A DNA stretch of 64,000 nucleotides from Sympetrum striolatum. Taxonomy: Eukaryota; Arthropoda; Insecta; Odonata; Libellulidae. Positions 48,991-61,086 of the stretch are shown in pieces. Every line of letters starts with the position of its first letter. Position 1 is the stretch's first letter. Below the pieces are notes generated by a model. The model did not search any database, was not told where the DNA came from, and saw only the letters and a list, made by a program, of their open reading frames with translations. The stretch is taken from contig OX388348.1 in the NCBI GenBank assembly GCA_947579665.1, positions 2,046,001 to 2,110,000 on the forward strand, written 5' to 3'. The position numbers and the translations under genes were made by a program.

Positions 48991-51230
48991 CAAGTTTCCT
49001 TCCGATTTCATTAATTCTTTGAATTCGGTACAACTTGTGGATTATCTTTCATTATTATTTTTTCATGGATCCATTTCTGAATACCTTTTTGCATAATATT
49101 AGTGGTTTTAGATTTATTTTCGAAGAATTTCGGCAGTACAATGCCGTAATAGCCTGCAAAATTATTTTAATCGCGGTGATTGGGATTTCGAATGCCTATC
49201 TCCATTCTGAGTATCATTCATAGATGCTTCACAACTGATGAGCAATTGAGAATTTGCAAAGAAACAAGTCATTCTGTTTGATTTAAATCTCCGCTACACC
49301 ATCCCACTTTCATTGATTGGCTTGAAATGCTGAGTATATCTCCGGAATTAAAAAAATAAGAAAGAGGGCACGAATATTAAAAAAGCAAATATTCATGTAT
49401 CCAACGCGCAGTAATTAAATCTTTTATCGATACTAACTTCAAATATTGCGAAATGATAAACTGCTACAAAGGAATTTATCGCCAGCTTTGATAAGAGTAG
49501 TTACTTCAAAAGGTACTCATTAGGAAAAAAATATTTTAATTAAAAAAATGACTTATTAAAATCCTTTGCAATTAAGTGAGTGTGTGCCTACTTGTGTAGC
49601 GAAAAATTCCAATGAAATGCGTTTAATCTACAAAGCATTCCTGGAATTAAGAGAAAAGAATTTCCGTGTTTTGTCTCTTTGATGCTTTTAATTAACTCCA
49701 TTGTGTGCAAACGAAGAACTTGGGGATATTTGTTCAAGTAGAAACCTCTTGCTTATTATCAGAGTGTCGAAGAATTTTGGCTTATTTATTAATTAGCCTG
49801 TAACGCTTTTCTTTTTATCCCCAGCAGAGAAAATCAGGAGAGAACATAAGAAAGTTATATTTCAAAAGAACAGGAAAAACAGTTTTCGAGCACAAAAAAG
49901 TGAATTGCTGTTCTGTTGTTTTAAAAATGATGTTATATCACAACAGAGAAGTAAACTTCGAAGTAATTCCTTAAGAAATTACATAATGGACAGCTAAGTC
50001 AATTGCTAAATCGTCGATATTTTAAATTTTTCGACTAATTTTTTGTTTGCGGAAAACATTTTTATAAATCGAGGTATGAAAAGAAACAATTGAATGAGAT
50101 TGATGATGTGGTATCGAGAGTGTTTTCAATTTATAAAATATGCGACTGAAATCTACATTAAAACAATCAATGCACTAATAATACAGCGTACAACCACGTA
50201 AGTCACAATAGTAACAATCCCTGTAGAAAGAGGAATTATACCATATAGAAAGAATATATCTAAATTCGGGAAGTAGTATCGCGTACTTTGGAATGAATTT
50301 AATGTGAAGATGTTCATTTAAGTTGCAGTTCAGCAACTTCTTTAGTCACAATCTTAAGCGTCTGTTTCAACGTTCTTCTTTACCTCCATTCTCACGCTTT
50401 CTGTACGCTTTCTTACGAACAACACCACTTCCATTCATTCATAATTTAATAGCTGCTTAATTCATCCTTTTAACTTCTTCCCGTCTCTTTTCTAAGTGAA
50501 AGTAATGGAACTGCAAGGAGTTGAATAAACACTCTTTAAGCGATACAAAAAGGCATTGCGCTGTACTTTTATCACCAGATGGCAGCGATACAAGTGAATC
50601 GCAATATTTGGAGCGCTTGAGACAAACATCAGATCCATATATATATACATATTCCACTCTTTGCATTCGCCAAATAATTCTTATTTAGGATAATTTACCC
50701 AGCTTCGAAATCCATTGAGATAAAATATCACTTTTTATTTGAAGCATATGTTACAAAAGGGCGTTTCACCCAAGAGACTTTCACTGAAGGAACGGTTCGC
50801 CAAAGAATTTCACAGTCAATTGCAGTTTTTTCGAATCGTATTTCAGAGTGCCTTTGATATTTCTTTTTGAAAATTTGTTTAAGAAACTGTTAGTATTAAC
50901 TATATCTTATCTTCCAAATAGCCTTCCTTTCGACGCGATTTAGATAGATGTCCATAGTAAATTCGTTTTATATCTTTTTCATAGCTATTATTTTCTTTGC
51001 AGAAATTAATTATATACGATAGAATTCCAAAATAAATCATTCTGACCGCTTCCTTGAATAAACATTTCGAAAAACAGCCTTTGGGCAAAATGTTCATGTT
51101 GCAGTTATGTTCCTCCTTAGTTTAATGACTCTTTCGTCGAGAATCCTTGGAATTATGGGATTGATAAGAATATGTTATCTCACCATACCAATTCTTCATC
51201 TGAAATCTCTTTCAGTGAATAACTAAGAAC
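48991..51230. other. AT-rich non-coding stretch
   Basis: No gene or repeat family recognised. Confidence 0.5.
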
Positions 51231-51280
51231 CTTCTACCTCCTGTCATACGCCTAAAGGTGGCTATACATGTAGATGAAGA
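51231..51280 (+). mobile_element. 3' stub of the CR1-like LINE family
   Basis: The sequence 'ctgtcatacgcctaaaggtggcta' followed by 'catgtagatgaag' matches the 3' end of the LINE at 7407-9120 (9066-9115). It includes the small hairpin (51249-51260) and the start of the TGTAGA tail. Only about 50 bases are present, as expected for an extreme 5' truncation. Confidence 0.65.
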
Positions 51281-51929
51281 ACCCTTTCTCTTTCGAGGAT
51301 ACATTCAATGAAGATTGATACCTTATCTACATAGTGGCTAAGATTCGAAATTACTATACCATTTCTTGAACAGCAAGGTTCAAATTATTCTAATTGATGC
51401 ATTATGATTACCATTACGAAAGTATACCTCGTGAAGAGCTTAACCCTTCCATTTTCCATCAAAACTAAAAAAAAACTGGCATGGAAGAATTTGCTCATCA
51501 AGATATCATAATGTTACGTTTTGAGGTTCCCGTAATTAAAATATATCTTATATTACTATCTTTCCAACCTAAGAACTAATTATATTTTAGTGACATTTAA
51601 AGTACCTACGTCTCTTCCTTTACCAAATTCAACCACTCATATGCTTTCAAAATATTTTTATGCGCCCAAACCAATATAATGGAAATGGAATGGAACTATG
51701 GAACGGATCACGCATTATATTTATCAAACCAAGTTTGTACAACATGTAATATTCATCTTATTGATTACAAATACTTTCAATTCACTCATTTTCTGACGAA
51801 ACTTTTGCAAGGTATATGATGAAATGCGATGCCATCGGTCTCAGCAAAGTCAAACAAAAGCAGCTGAAGGACGCTGAAGAAAGGCACTTCAAGAGGAAGA
51901 ATGCAAACCAAAAACAATGGAAAAAATTC
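51281..51929. other. Non-coding stretch
   Basis: AT-rich. The part after about 51800 may be decayed RTE linker sequence continuous with the next fragment. Confidence 0.4.
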
Positions 51930-52195
51930 ATTGATGGAATCCGGCAAATGATGAAACGGCGAAAAGAACAAGGATTGATAATGTTTTAGCCCTGTTTTTA
52001 CTAATTGTCTATAACGTGGGACGAATTCCCAAGGACTGGAACCGCGCAAGGATTGTCCTTCTGCACAAGAAAGGAAGCAAAGAATATTTGAAGATCTACC
52101 TCCGCATTAGCCTCCTCCCAGTTGTGTGTAAAACATTCATGAGGGCAATTAAGAACACTATGGACCACATCCACACGCTGCACAGTGGGACAAAA
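51930..52195 (+). pseudogene. RTE fragment (linker and early RT), plus strand
   Basis: 'KKFIDGIRQMMKRRKE' matches the RTE linker 'KKFSDRTRKMMKQRKE'. After an internal deletion, 'GRIPKDWNRARIVLLHKKGS' and 'ISLLPVVCKTFMRAI' match the early reverse transcriptase, ending at 'DHIHTL'. Its order and strand fit with 55687-55971 as one copy interrupted in between. Confidence 0.8.
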
Positions 52196-52842
52196 TGCCT
52201 AAAAGTTGGACATTATAAGTAAATCTCATCTGATCGGTTTCAAATCCGGTATGAAATAGTTTTTGAGGTCACTAATTCCGAATATGACATTGAAATTATT
52301 TTGAAATTATTATTTCGCAAACAAATTCATATTTTTTGGCAAAAAATACAATATTCTTATATCATGCCCATAAAAAAACGTGACTATAGGTTTCGTGATC
52401 ACCGATTATGCATATGAAACTGATTTTTGTAAACTATTCTTTCGTGAAATCATTTCAGTTTTTATCAATAATGTGGATTAATAATTTTATATTATTTTTT
52501 AAATCCATAATTACAATATATGCGTACTTTTATTTTAAAATCATTCCAAAGAAGTTATTTAAATATGTTATTACATACATAATATCACAAATACATTATA
52601 CAAATATGAACACAAATATATATAGTATATAATATAAGCAATTATTAAAAACAGGCTCTGATCCGTCCAAAGAATCATCTTAGCACACAAACACTATACC
52701 ATTGTACATAATTATCGTTTCCAATTTTGATAGAGCATATGTAAAGTTAACAAACACATTTATGTAAAACATTACTATATCACAGCTTATTTACTTATAA
52801 TTTGAAAAGGCACGCGCACACACACTCATACACACGCAAACA
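52196..52842. other. AT-rich stretch with a small duplicate of the Transib end
   Basis: Mostly AT-rich and unassigned. 52660-52681 repeats 52862-52883 with one mismatch in 22 bases; the latter encodes the C-terminal tail of the Transib frame. A (CA)-rich patch lies at 52810-52845. Confidence 0.5.
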
Positions 52843-54003
52843 CTAATTACTCTCCGATTCCGATCCGTCCGAAGAATCATCTTTCCATGCAGATTTTGTT
52901 GGGTAAGATACATACAATATTTGCAAGGCCTCGGAAGATAAAGCTTTCGATGGCTTGGAACGCATTACAACCTGGCTGGAAATGATAGGGTCTGAATGCA
53001 ACATCATTCGCACAAACAAGTCCTCCATGGTCTTCTTCCTAGAGCACTTTCGCGTAAAATCTTCCCTAAATTTTCTTAACAATTTATTGCATGCTTCCTG
53101 TGCTTCCTCGGACATTTGTCCGATTGGCAGCAATGCATTTTGTATAACATCTCTTCCATGCAATAGTATTTTATGCACAGTTGTTGGCATGCAGAACCAG
53201 GGATATAACTGTACAAAAAGCCGTGCGGTTCTGATGGCATACTCTTCGTAGATATCTACATTTATTCTGTATCCAGAAGACAGAACTTGCAAAATTGTGT
53301 GAAATCTCCGTAGAAGCTCCAAATTTAGGCCTGTAATACTGGCGGAAATTTCCAGATGCTCGAAAAAGCGGCGAGCTGTGTTGCCATCATTACTGCTACC
53401 ATACACCTGCTTTGGCCGGTCAACTATCAAACTAAGCTGTCTTTTAAACTCTTCTCGGATTTTATTCCTGCGCGCCTCCACTAGTTCTTTATCCATCGGA
53501 TTACGTATCTGCCACGTTTCAATTTCCAGTCGGTATGCTACTTGCAAGCAGCATTCAAAAAGACGAATCCATGCGTGCAACGTGCTTAATCCATACTGGA
53601 GATTATCATCCTTTATTGGACGAGATATGTTCTCATCAATATCGTTGAACTCAGTGGATGTAGCGTTGCAGATGTAGCACCGTTGTGTTGACGTTGTGTC
53701 CGTGATAGCATTGCAGATCTTTCCGTCTATAATAGTTAGTTGCAACTTGTAGGTAATGTTGATTTTGTTATCATTAATTACAGTCTCCAATGGTGTAAGT
53801 TGCTTCTCCTGGCCGCGCAAGTTTTCAACTTGCAATTGTGCATGCTGTTTTGATTCCTTCTTGAACTCGATCTTCAGAGGACGGCAAAATCGAGGAGATG
53901 CAGGTCTACTGTTGTGCCAAACAATTTTCCTCAGAGTCCCTGTGGTCACGAGTTGCAGTGGAACCACAGAAGTGAAAAATTCCAGAAATGCACCCTTAAC
54001 CAT
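52843..54003 (-). CDS. Transib transposase, C-terminal part, open frame
   Basis: Transib transposases are the relatives of the RAG1 recombinase core. This 386-codon frame begins at ATG 54003 and has no lesion. Key residues line up with RAG1. Asp93 in 'IIDGKICN' matches the second catalytic Asp (D708). The Cys109-x2-Cys112 pair and the His277/His282 pair, 5 apart, match the zinc ligands C727/C730 and H937/H942. Glu303 in 'EEAQEACNK' matches the catalytic E962. 'SNDGNTARRFF' and 'YGLSTLHAWIRLFE' are further Transib blocks, and the tail is acidic. The region with the first catalytic Asp (D600) is absent, so about 300 N-terminal residues are missing and it should not be a working transposase alone. 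A possible 56-bp intron (54023-54078; donor gtaagt, branch-like cttaac, acceptor ttcacag) lies just upstream, probably in a leader. Confidence 0.85.
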   Translation of the reverse strand: MVKGAFLEFFTSVVPLQLVTTGTLRKIVWHNSRPASPRFCRPLKIEFKKESKQHAQLQVENLRGQEKQLTPLETVINDNKINITYKLQLTIIDGKICNAITDTTSTQRCYICNATSTEFNDIDENISRPIKDDNLQYGLSTLHAWIRLFECCLQVAYRLEIETWQIRNPMDKELVEARRNKIREEFKRQLSLIVDRPKQVYGSSNDGNTARRFFEHLEISASITGLNLELLRRFHTILQVLSSGYRINVDIYEEYAIRTARLFVQLYPWFCMPTTVHKILLHGRDVIQNALLPIGQMSEEAQEACNKLLRKFREDFTRKCSRKKTMEDLFVRMMLHSDPIISSQVVMRSKPSKALSSEALQILYVSYPTKSAWKDDSSDGSESESN

Positions 54004-54172
54004 TTCATCAACAAAATTTTATCTGTGAATAAGCAGAAATTTGTTAAGATACACCAGATAATGCAAAAAGTGACTTACCAGTTCCGTCCATTTCCTCGGC
54101 TACGGGATCCTAAGCTCGTTGCTGCACACAAAGATCACCGAATTTTGTTGATATAAAATCGTACACACAATT

Positions 54173-54380
54173 ATACAGTAGTACGTCTTACTACGAATGT
54201 TCCTTTGTACGAGTGTTCCACACTACGAGCTGGCACTCAGCCGAAATATTGACTCTTAAGACGAGCGAAATTTCTTGCTACGAGCGTGCGGGTACAATCG
54301 TATACTGCTTGTTGGCGCTCTCTAATAATTTCGCGGACGAGCTACCAGGGCTACCAAGGACCCGATGGTAAGCTCGAAAC
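54173..54380 (+). mobile_element. Possible pogo/Tigger-type end
   Basis: After a TA, 'cagtagtacgtcttactacg' and the recurring 'tacgag' words resemble the start of Tigger/pogo-type inverted ends (CAGTAGTACCTCG... with ACGAG repeats). The opposite end was not found, so this is tentative. Confidence 0.35.
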
Positions 54381-54381
54381 A

Positions 54382-54570
54382 AAATCCCTTTTATAAGTTG
54401 GTTACGGTGGTCACCTTAGTAAGTGAGCCTAAACAAAGCGGGATGAGTAGCTCAATGCTGATAAGACCAAAATGAAAATCCCCTTTCTATGTTGCTTACG
54501 TTGGTCACTTTGGTAAACGAGCCAAAACAGAGCGGGATGAGGAGCTCAATGCTGATAACACCAAATCAAA
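54382..54570 (+). repeat. Two tandem copies of a 94-bp unit
   Basis: 54382-54475 and 54476-54570 are near copies, with 'agcgggatgag' recurring at a 94-bp step and both ending 'gagctcaatgctgataa'. It adjoins the Tigger-like end and may be part of that element. Confidence 0.75.
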
Positions 54571-55686
54571 ATTCTTCTTGGATCACCCTGCCGTCGCTCA
54601 CTCATTTCATTAGCACTCATCACTAACGCCTCCAACAAGAGAGGAAAGGACGTCGTTAGTACGTCTTAGAAACGATCGAAATCGTCATTTTTTCCGCAGA
54701 CAAAAGGATTCCTTACTAACGACCACACCTTCCCCCAAACCCATTTTTTAGTGATTTAGTATTTCATATGTTAGTAACTTTTATATTTTTTGTCACTTAA
54801 TGTTTATATCTATGTTTTATTTAAGGGTTAAATGGAGGAAGATACGTTTTAGTCCCAATTGCGCACAATAAAGTCGTCAATAATAATAATACCACCACAT
54901 TATCTCACAAAAAGGTATTTTCGTAACTCTCTACTTCCCCTCCAATCCTTCATGGCTATTTAAGTGTGCAAAATATTTTTTCTGTAGTAGAAGATGCTAT
55001 TCTTTGCGAAAGAACTCATTTTGTTTCGATGATAAGTAAGCAAGTGCCATGCGTGTTGCCTGCAACGCGTCAACAAGCTGCGCGCATCGGCTACTTTACG
55101 GATACTGAGGTTACTCACGTATTTCATCAATTACTCGCGGAGGGGTGGCTCGGGGTGGCCAATTTTTTTTGCGTTTCATAGCTGAGATATGTGCCTACAG
55201 TATATATGTATATCAACGCAGGACTCGGCGGGACACTATAACTTTATGAAGTTTGTATTTTTGTTTTTGAACGAAATTTGTGAAAATTAGTGGTTACTTT
55301 TTATGTTAATAACATTGTTAATTTTGTTTCGGAGCTATTGTAAAACAGCATTTCAAATTCGCTAACATTGCTAAGTCAATTCCATTTAAGGAATTTCAAA
55401 TTGCGATAATGGGGTAGCTGCAGAGGAATTTTGAAGATGAGGCTATTTCGAAGCGAAAGCACGGTTAGGCGTCCGAGCAGCAAACCTTTCACTTTGTTAT
55501 TGATTGTTACAAACATGTGCATACTTACCTGCATTTCGAATGCATTTCTCGGCGGCTCAAACATTTTACTTGCCAACCATGTAAAAAGAAATCATATCCC
55601 CGAACTTTTTTTTTCTCATAATGACCACCTTTTTGGGATTTGGTCCCACTGTGCGCTGGAGGAAATTATCAACGTGTCTTATGCAG
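54571..55686. other. Non-coding stretch
   Basis: No recognised gene. The frames near 54966-55181 and 55431-55700 lack known motifs. Confidence 0.45.
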
Positions 55687-55971
55687 TATCTAGAAGATAG
55701 CTTCAGTAATGAAAAGACAGATTCTTTTAAGATTGCGAAGGGAGTATTACAAGATGACTCTCCCATCTTATTCACTGCGGTTCTGGAAGGAGATTAAGAA
55801 ACTCTATGTTAGACGAGGAGGATTTATGGGTGAATGAGGAGCTCATCAGTCATCTCCGTTTTGCAGATGATATAGTTCTCTTTGTAGCCAACGCAGAAGA
55901 TGCGTCTGCGAGACTTTAACTACTAAATATAGCGAGACAGATTATAAAACTCAGGATAAACCTAACAAAGG
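55687..55971 (+). pseudogene. RTE fragment (RT catalytic region), plus strand
   Basis: Shifted frames give 'SSVM', 'FKIAKG' and 'LFTAVLE'-like words, then 'NEELISHLRFADDIVLFVAN' around the catalytic FADD, then an ending like 'IINLTK'. It continues the RTE protein about 60 residues after the point where 51930-52195 stops, on the same strand, so the two probably derive from one insertion split by about 3.5 kb. Confidence 0.8.
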
Positions 55972-56913
55972 TGATTCGCAGCTTCATCGCACGGTTAAAA
56001 GTGCTAAAAGACAAAACAGACATAACTGTTCTTCGATAGCTGAAGATGCTCACTTTTGATTCTATCGAATTGGATCAGAAAATCTTTGGTGCGATGAAAG
56101 CTACCTTTGTAATGGCCCTTAAAATGTGATGAAGCAATTGGAAGACCGCAAATTTGAAAAAGGCATTTTGTGTCCGTAAGTACCTCTTTGTTTATCGATC
56201 CTTTAATACAGTTTCCTTCCTTATATAAGGATTCCCTCAACGTGAAAGAGACTTCCATTAAGAATAGAATTTAATAATGTTGGAAGAAGAAGTTAGCCTC
56301 GTCTTGGGGATAATAAAGTCTTTAATATGAAGTCATATTGCTTTCAATCTCGCTTGAATACCGCGCCAAATACTCTTCTAATAATCTCCTCTATCTTTCT
56401 ATTTCGAATTTGAGAAGAAGATTAGTTGAAGGATCATTATTGACTGCGAATCTTGATAAAATAATTTGAAATTATTAAAATTTGTCGAATGCTAAAGTTC
56501 TCCGCAATTAATTACTTGAAAATTTCAAAACGATGGAATACATTCCAAATTTGGAAATGTTCGCCTTAGTGCAATACCTAGGCACATTCTCATCGAATTT
56601 TAATTACCATTTAAAACAAAGTAGTCAAACGAATGAGCAAATGTGGGCCTTTACTACTTTAATACGTATATGCTGAACAGAAGAATATGGATATGCTCTT
56701 TTAAAACGTGAATACTTGTTCCAGGCGCATTATATAGCACTTCCAAAAGATAAAAAGTTTAAAAGTTTACGATTTCAGTGGTATTACTCACCAAACTGTG
56801 GTAAAAGTTAATTTCAAGAGTTAATTAAAACATTATCTCTGAAGTTTATTTTAACGAAGAAATATTTTTGGATATAATCAATATGTCCTCACTGTACGTC
56901 GTGGAACGACATC
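55972..56913. other. AT-rich non-coding stretch
   Basis: Nothing recognised. Confidence 0.5.
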
Positions 56914-57006
56914 TTAAGTTGAAAGAAAAGACTTCGTAATTGCCGAAACCGGTCGAATAAATTAAAATTTATTGTGGAAAATACTAAGTCTTTTCTTTCA
57001 ACTTAA
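56914..57006. repeat. 21-bp perfect inverted repeat, 51-base loop
   Basis: 56914-56934 and 56986-57006 are exact inverse copies (ttaagttgaaagaaaagact core). The loop contains gccgaaaccggtcgaataaa, a word I associate with ends of some arthropod retroelements. The element class is unproven. Confidence 0.8.
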
Positions 57007-57799
57007 ATATGTTTGGAATCTATATGATAGCTTCGTCTCTCTTCATTACTGCATGAATGCTGTCTTTTTGACATCTATACTCATAATGCATGAAAAATAG
57101 TAATTTATGTACAGTATTGTTATTTTAGCAACAATCACCAGAGAGAAGATGAAAGGAACGAATGAGCTGAGAAACTGAGAAAATCCATTCTTAAGAATTT
57201 CGGAAATTAAAGAAGACAAAACAATTCAAAACAAATTTCAATGGAAAAACAATATGTTAACATAAATTAATTTTCCCTAAATATTTAAAAATACAACCGG
57301 ATTGAAATTCCAACATTAAGTCAGAGTAGATGAAACATATTTCAGTGGGTGCATTAATTTTTAGAAGGGCAATACAAGATTGACTTGTTTTTTTTTTTAG
57401 ACTAACTTGAGAAGATGTCAAACACATCATAATTCTCTGTTAAATACATTTAGTAGTTTCAATTTAGATTACAGCCGATGATAGTTCTTCATCACGGAAG
57501 GGGAGTTTATATGTAATAGTATAGGGTGATTCGAGGGAAGATGCTTAACTTTTTAATTTTAAGTCACTATAACTACGGAACGAAAGAAAGGATGACGATG
57601 ACAACAAAACAAGGGAATGATGCACTTCGTATAATTCGGGTTATCAGAGGTACCAACAAAAAACGTTTTTTCGTGGAAGCATTGGGGCATCTTTCCCCAC
57701 ATCATTGGATTGCAGAAGACTCTTTAAACATACTGTACGGTTTGAAATGTACGGACATTTAATACTATAAGTACAAAATAATGAATGAACACAAAGATA
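57007..57799. other. Non-coding stretch before the satellites
   Basis: AT-rich. The 78-codon frame at 57526-57762 has no recognised motif. Confidence 0.45.
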
Positions 57800-57936
57800 C
57801 GCTTATATCTCGCTTATTTGCAATGATAGCGCAAAACGAATGCTTATTTAGATTCAACAATAAATATACCTACCACCAGAATTAAAAGGTATCGATTTCG
57901 AGCAATTTTAAATTTGCGATTTTTCAAATTTTTAAG
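57800..57936 (+). repeat. Single copy of the 137-bp satellite
   Basis: One unit starting cgcttatatctcgc, with the same internal words as the array at 61306-63290. It sits immediately before the 112-bp satellite, so the latter appears to lie inside the 137-bp family. Confidence 0.9.
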
Positions 57937-58105
57937 TTTTTAAGAAAACAATGATTTTTTGAACAATCTTTGGGTTTTTTAAACAATTTTCTTCAATAAT
58001 AGTCAAAATTTATCTTTTATTTTTCAGACTTAAGGTATAAAAGTTTTAATTTGTTGAAATAAAATGATTAATTTAAGAATCTACGGGTTTTTTAACAATT
58101 TTAAT

Positions 58106-58250
58106 AAGCGAATCAAAGCGAAGCCAAGCGAAGCCAAGTGAAGACAAGCGAAGCCAAGCGAAGCCAAGCGAAGCCAAGCGAACCCAAGCGCAGCCAAGCG
58201 AAGCCAGGAAATGCGAAGCGAGGCCACCGAAGAAATGCGAAGCCAATCGG
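58106..58250 (+). repeat. 10-bp minisatellite block 1 (aagcgaagcc)
   Basis: About 9-10 units of aagcgaagcc followed by a unique GC-richer tail ending cgaagccaatcgg. The array is far more G+C-rich than the satellite around it. Confidence 0.95.
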
Positions 58251-59150
58251 TACTGTAGTTAAAATTAATCTTGTATTTTTCAAATTTTAGGAAAAAAAAC
58301 TTATGTTGCTGAAATAGAAAGTTTTGTTGATGAATCTTTTGGTTTTTTTATAATTTTCTTCAATAATAGTCAAAATTTGTCTTTGATTTTTCAGATTTAT
58401 GGTATAAAATCATTAATTTTTTGATAATAAAAGATTTTTTGTTTAATCTTTGGGTGTTTTTAATAATTTTCTTCAATAATAGTCAAAATTTATCTGGGAT
58501 TTTTCTTATTTAACAAAAAAATCCTAAGTTTGATGAAATAGAAAGATAGTTTGAACAATCTTTGGGATTTTTTAATGATTTTCTTCAATATTAGTGAAAA
58601 GTTATCTCTGATTTTTCGAATTTAAGGAAAAATCCTTAATTTGTTGAAATAAAAGGATATTTTGAACAATCTTTGTGTTTTTTAATGATATTATTCGATA
58701 ATAGTCAAAATTTATTTTATATTTTTCGAAATTTAGGATAAAAATCCTTAATTTGGTAAATTAGAAAGATTTTTTGAACAATCTTTGGGTTTTTTTCAAT
58801 ATTTTTGTTCAATAATAGTGAAAATTTTTATTTTATTTTTCGAATTTTGTATAAAAAAATCTTTAATTTGTTGAAATAAAAAGAATTTTTGAACAATCTC
58901 TGGGTTTTCTTAATAATTTTCATCAGTCATATTCAAAATTTATCCTTGATATTTTAAATTTAAGGAAAAAATCATTAAGTTTTTAAGAAAACAATGATTT
59001 TTTGAACAATCTTTGGGTTTTTAAACAATTTTCTTCAATAATAGTCATAATTTATCTTTTATTTTTCAGATTTAAGGTATAAAAGTTTTAATTTGTTGAA
59101 ATAAAATGATTTTTTTAAGAATCTACGTGTTTTTTTAATAATTTTAATAA

Positions 59151-59332
59151 GCGATGCAAAGCGAAGCCAAGCGAAGCCACGCGAAGCCAAGCGTAGCCAA
59201 GCGTAGCCAAGCGAAGCCAAGCGAAGCCAAGCGAAGCCAAGCGAAGCCAAGCGAAGCCAAGCGAATCCAAGCGCAGCCAAGCGAAGCCAGGAAATGCGAA
59301 GCGAGGCCACCGAAGAAATGCGAAGCCAATCG
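59151..59332 (+). repeat. 10-bp minisatellite block 2
   Basis: The longest block, with about 13 units and the same tail. Several frames on both strands stay open through it because the unit has no stop; a 30-base repeat encodes a 10-residue repeat in each. These are not genes. Confidence 0.95.
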
Positions 59333-60345
59333 GTACTGTAGTTAAATTTAATCTTGTATTTTTCAAATTTTAGGAAAAAAAACTTAATTTCTTGAAATCA
59401 AAAGTATTTTTGGAAAATCTTACGGTTTTCGTAATAATGATCTTCAATATTAGTCATAATTTGACGTATATTTTTCAAATTTAAGGATGAAAATCAGTAA
59501 TTTGTTGAAATAAAAAGATTTTTTGAAAAACATTTTAGTTTTTAAAAGATTTTTGTTCATTATTATTCAAAATTTATCTTGGATTTTTCGAATTTAACAA
59601 AAAAATCCTTATGTTGTTGAAATAGAAAGTTTTTTTGATGAATATTTTGTTTTTTTTTATAATTTTGTTCAATAATAGTCAAAAATTATCTTTGATTTTT
59701 AAGAATTATGGTATAAAATCATTAATTTGTTGATAACAAAAGATTTTTTAAAAATCTTTGGGTGTTTTTAATAATTTTCTTCAATAATAGTCAAAATTTA
59801 TCTTGGATATTTCGAATTCAACGAAAAATTCCTAAGTATGATGAAATTTAAAGATAATTTGAACACTCTTTGGGTTTTTTTAATGATTTTCTTCAATATT
59901 AGTGAAAATTTATCTTGGATTTTCCGAATTTAAGGAAAAAAATCCTTAATTTGTTGAAATAAAAGGATTTTTTGAAAAATCATAGGGTTTTTTTAATCAT
60001 TTCCTTTAATAACAGTTAAAATTTATCTTATATTTTTCGAATATAAGGAAAATATTCCTTAATTTGATGAATTAGAAAGTATTTTTGAACAATCTCTTGG
60101 TTTTCTTAATAATTTTCATCAATCATTTTCAAATTTAATCTTTGATATTTTAAATTTAAGGAAAAAATCATTAAGTTTTTAAGAAAACAATGATTTTTTG
60201 AACAATCTTTGGGTTATTTAAACAATTTTCTTCAATAATAGTCAAAATTTATCTTTTATTTTTCAGATTTAAGGTATAAAAGTTTTAATTTGTTGAAATA
60301 AAATGATTTATTTAAGAATCTACGTGTTTTTTTAACAATTTTAAT

Positions 60346-60420
60346 AAGCGAAGCAAAGCAAAGCCAAGCGAAGCCAGGAAATGCGAAGCGAGCCCACCAA
60401 AGAAGTCGAACCCAATCGGT
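60346..60420 (+). repeat. 10-bp minisatellite block 3, contracted
   Basis: Only two to three units remain before the shared tail, which shows a few substitutions. Confidence 0.9.
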
Positions 60421-61086
60421 AGTGTAGTGAATATTTATCTTGTATTTTTCAAATTTTAGGAAAAAAAACTTAATTTCTTGAAATCATAAGTAATTTTGGA
60501 AAATCTTTCGGTTTTCGTAATAATGATCTTCAATATTAGTCATCATTTGACATATATTTTTCAAATTTAAGGTAGAAAATCCGAAATTTGTTGAAATAAA
60601 AAGATTTTTTTAAAAACATTTTAGTTTTTAAAAGATTTGTGTTCATTATTATTCATAATTTATCTTGGATTTTTCGATTTAACAAAGAAATCCTTATTTT
60701 GTTGCAATAAAAAGATAATTTGAACAATCTTTGTTTTTTTAATGATTTTCTTCAATATTAGTGAAAAGTTATATTTTATTTTTCGAATTTTACGTAAAAA
60801 ATCGTTAATTTGTTGAAATAAAAAGAAATTTGAACAATCATTGGGTTTTCTTAATAATTTTCATCAATCATTTTCAAAATTAATCTTTGATATTTTAAAT
60901 TTAAGGAAAAAATCCTTTAGTTTTTAAGAAAAAAAAGATTTTTTGAACTTTCTATTGGTTTCTTAAACAATTTTCTTCAAATATAGTCAAAATTTATCTT
61001 TTATTTTTAAGATTTAAGGTATAAAATTTTTAATTTGTTGAAATAAAATGATTTTTTAAGAATTGACGGTTTTTTTTAATTTTAAT

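Noticed and set aside
53378..54028. Plus-strand frames opposite the Transib frame
   Set aside because: Antisense shadows of the minus-strand transposase; no motifs.
56934..56985. Hammerhead ribozyme around GCCGAAACCGGTC
   Set aside because: The required CTGATGA core box is not found at suitable spacing.
59059..59366. Several 60-83 codon frames with a repeated Trp-Leu-Arg-Leu-Ala pattern
   Set aside because: The 10-bp minisatellite unit has no stop in any frame, so open frames arise automatically on both strands.
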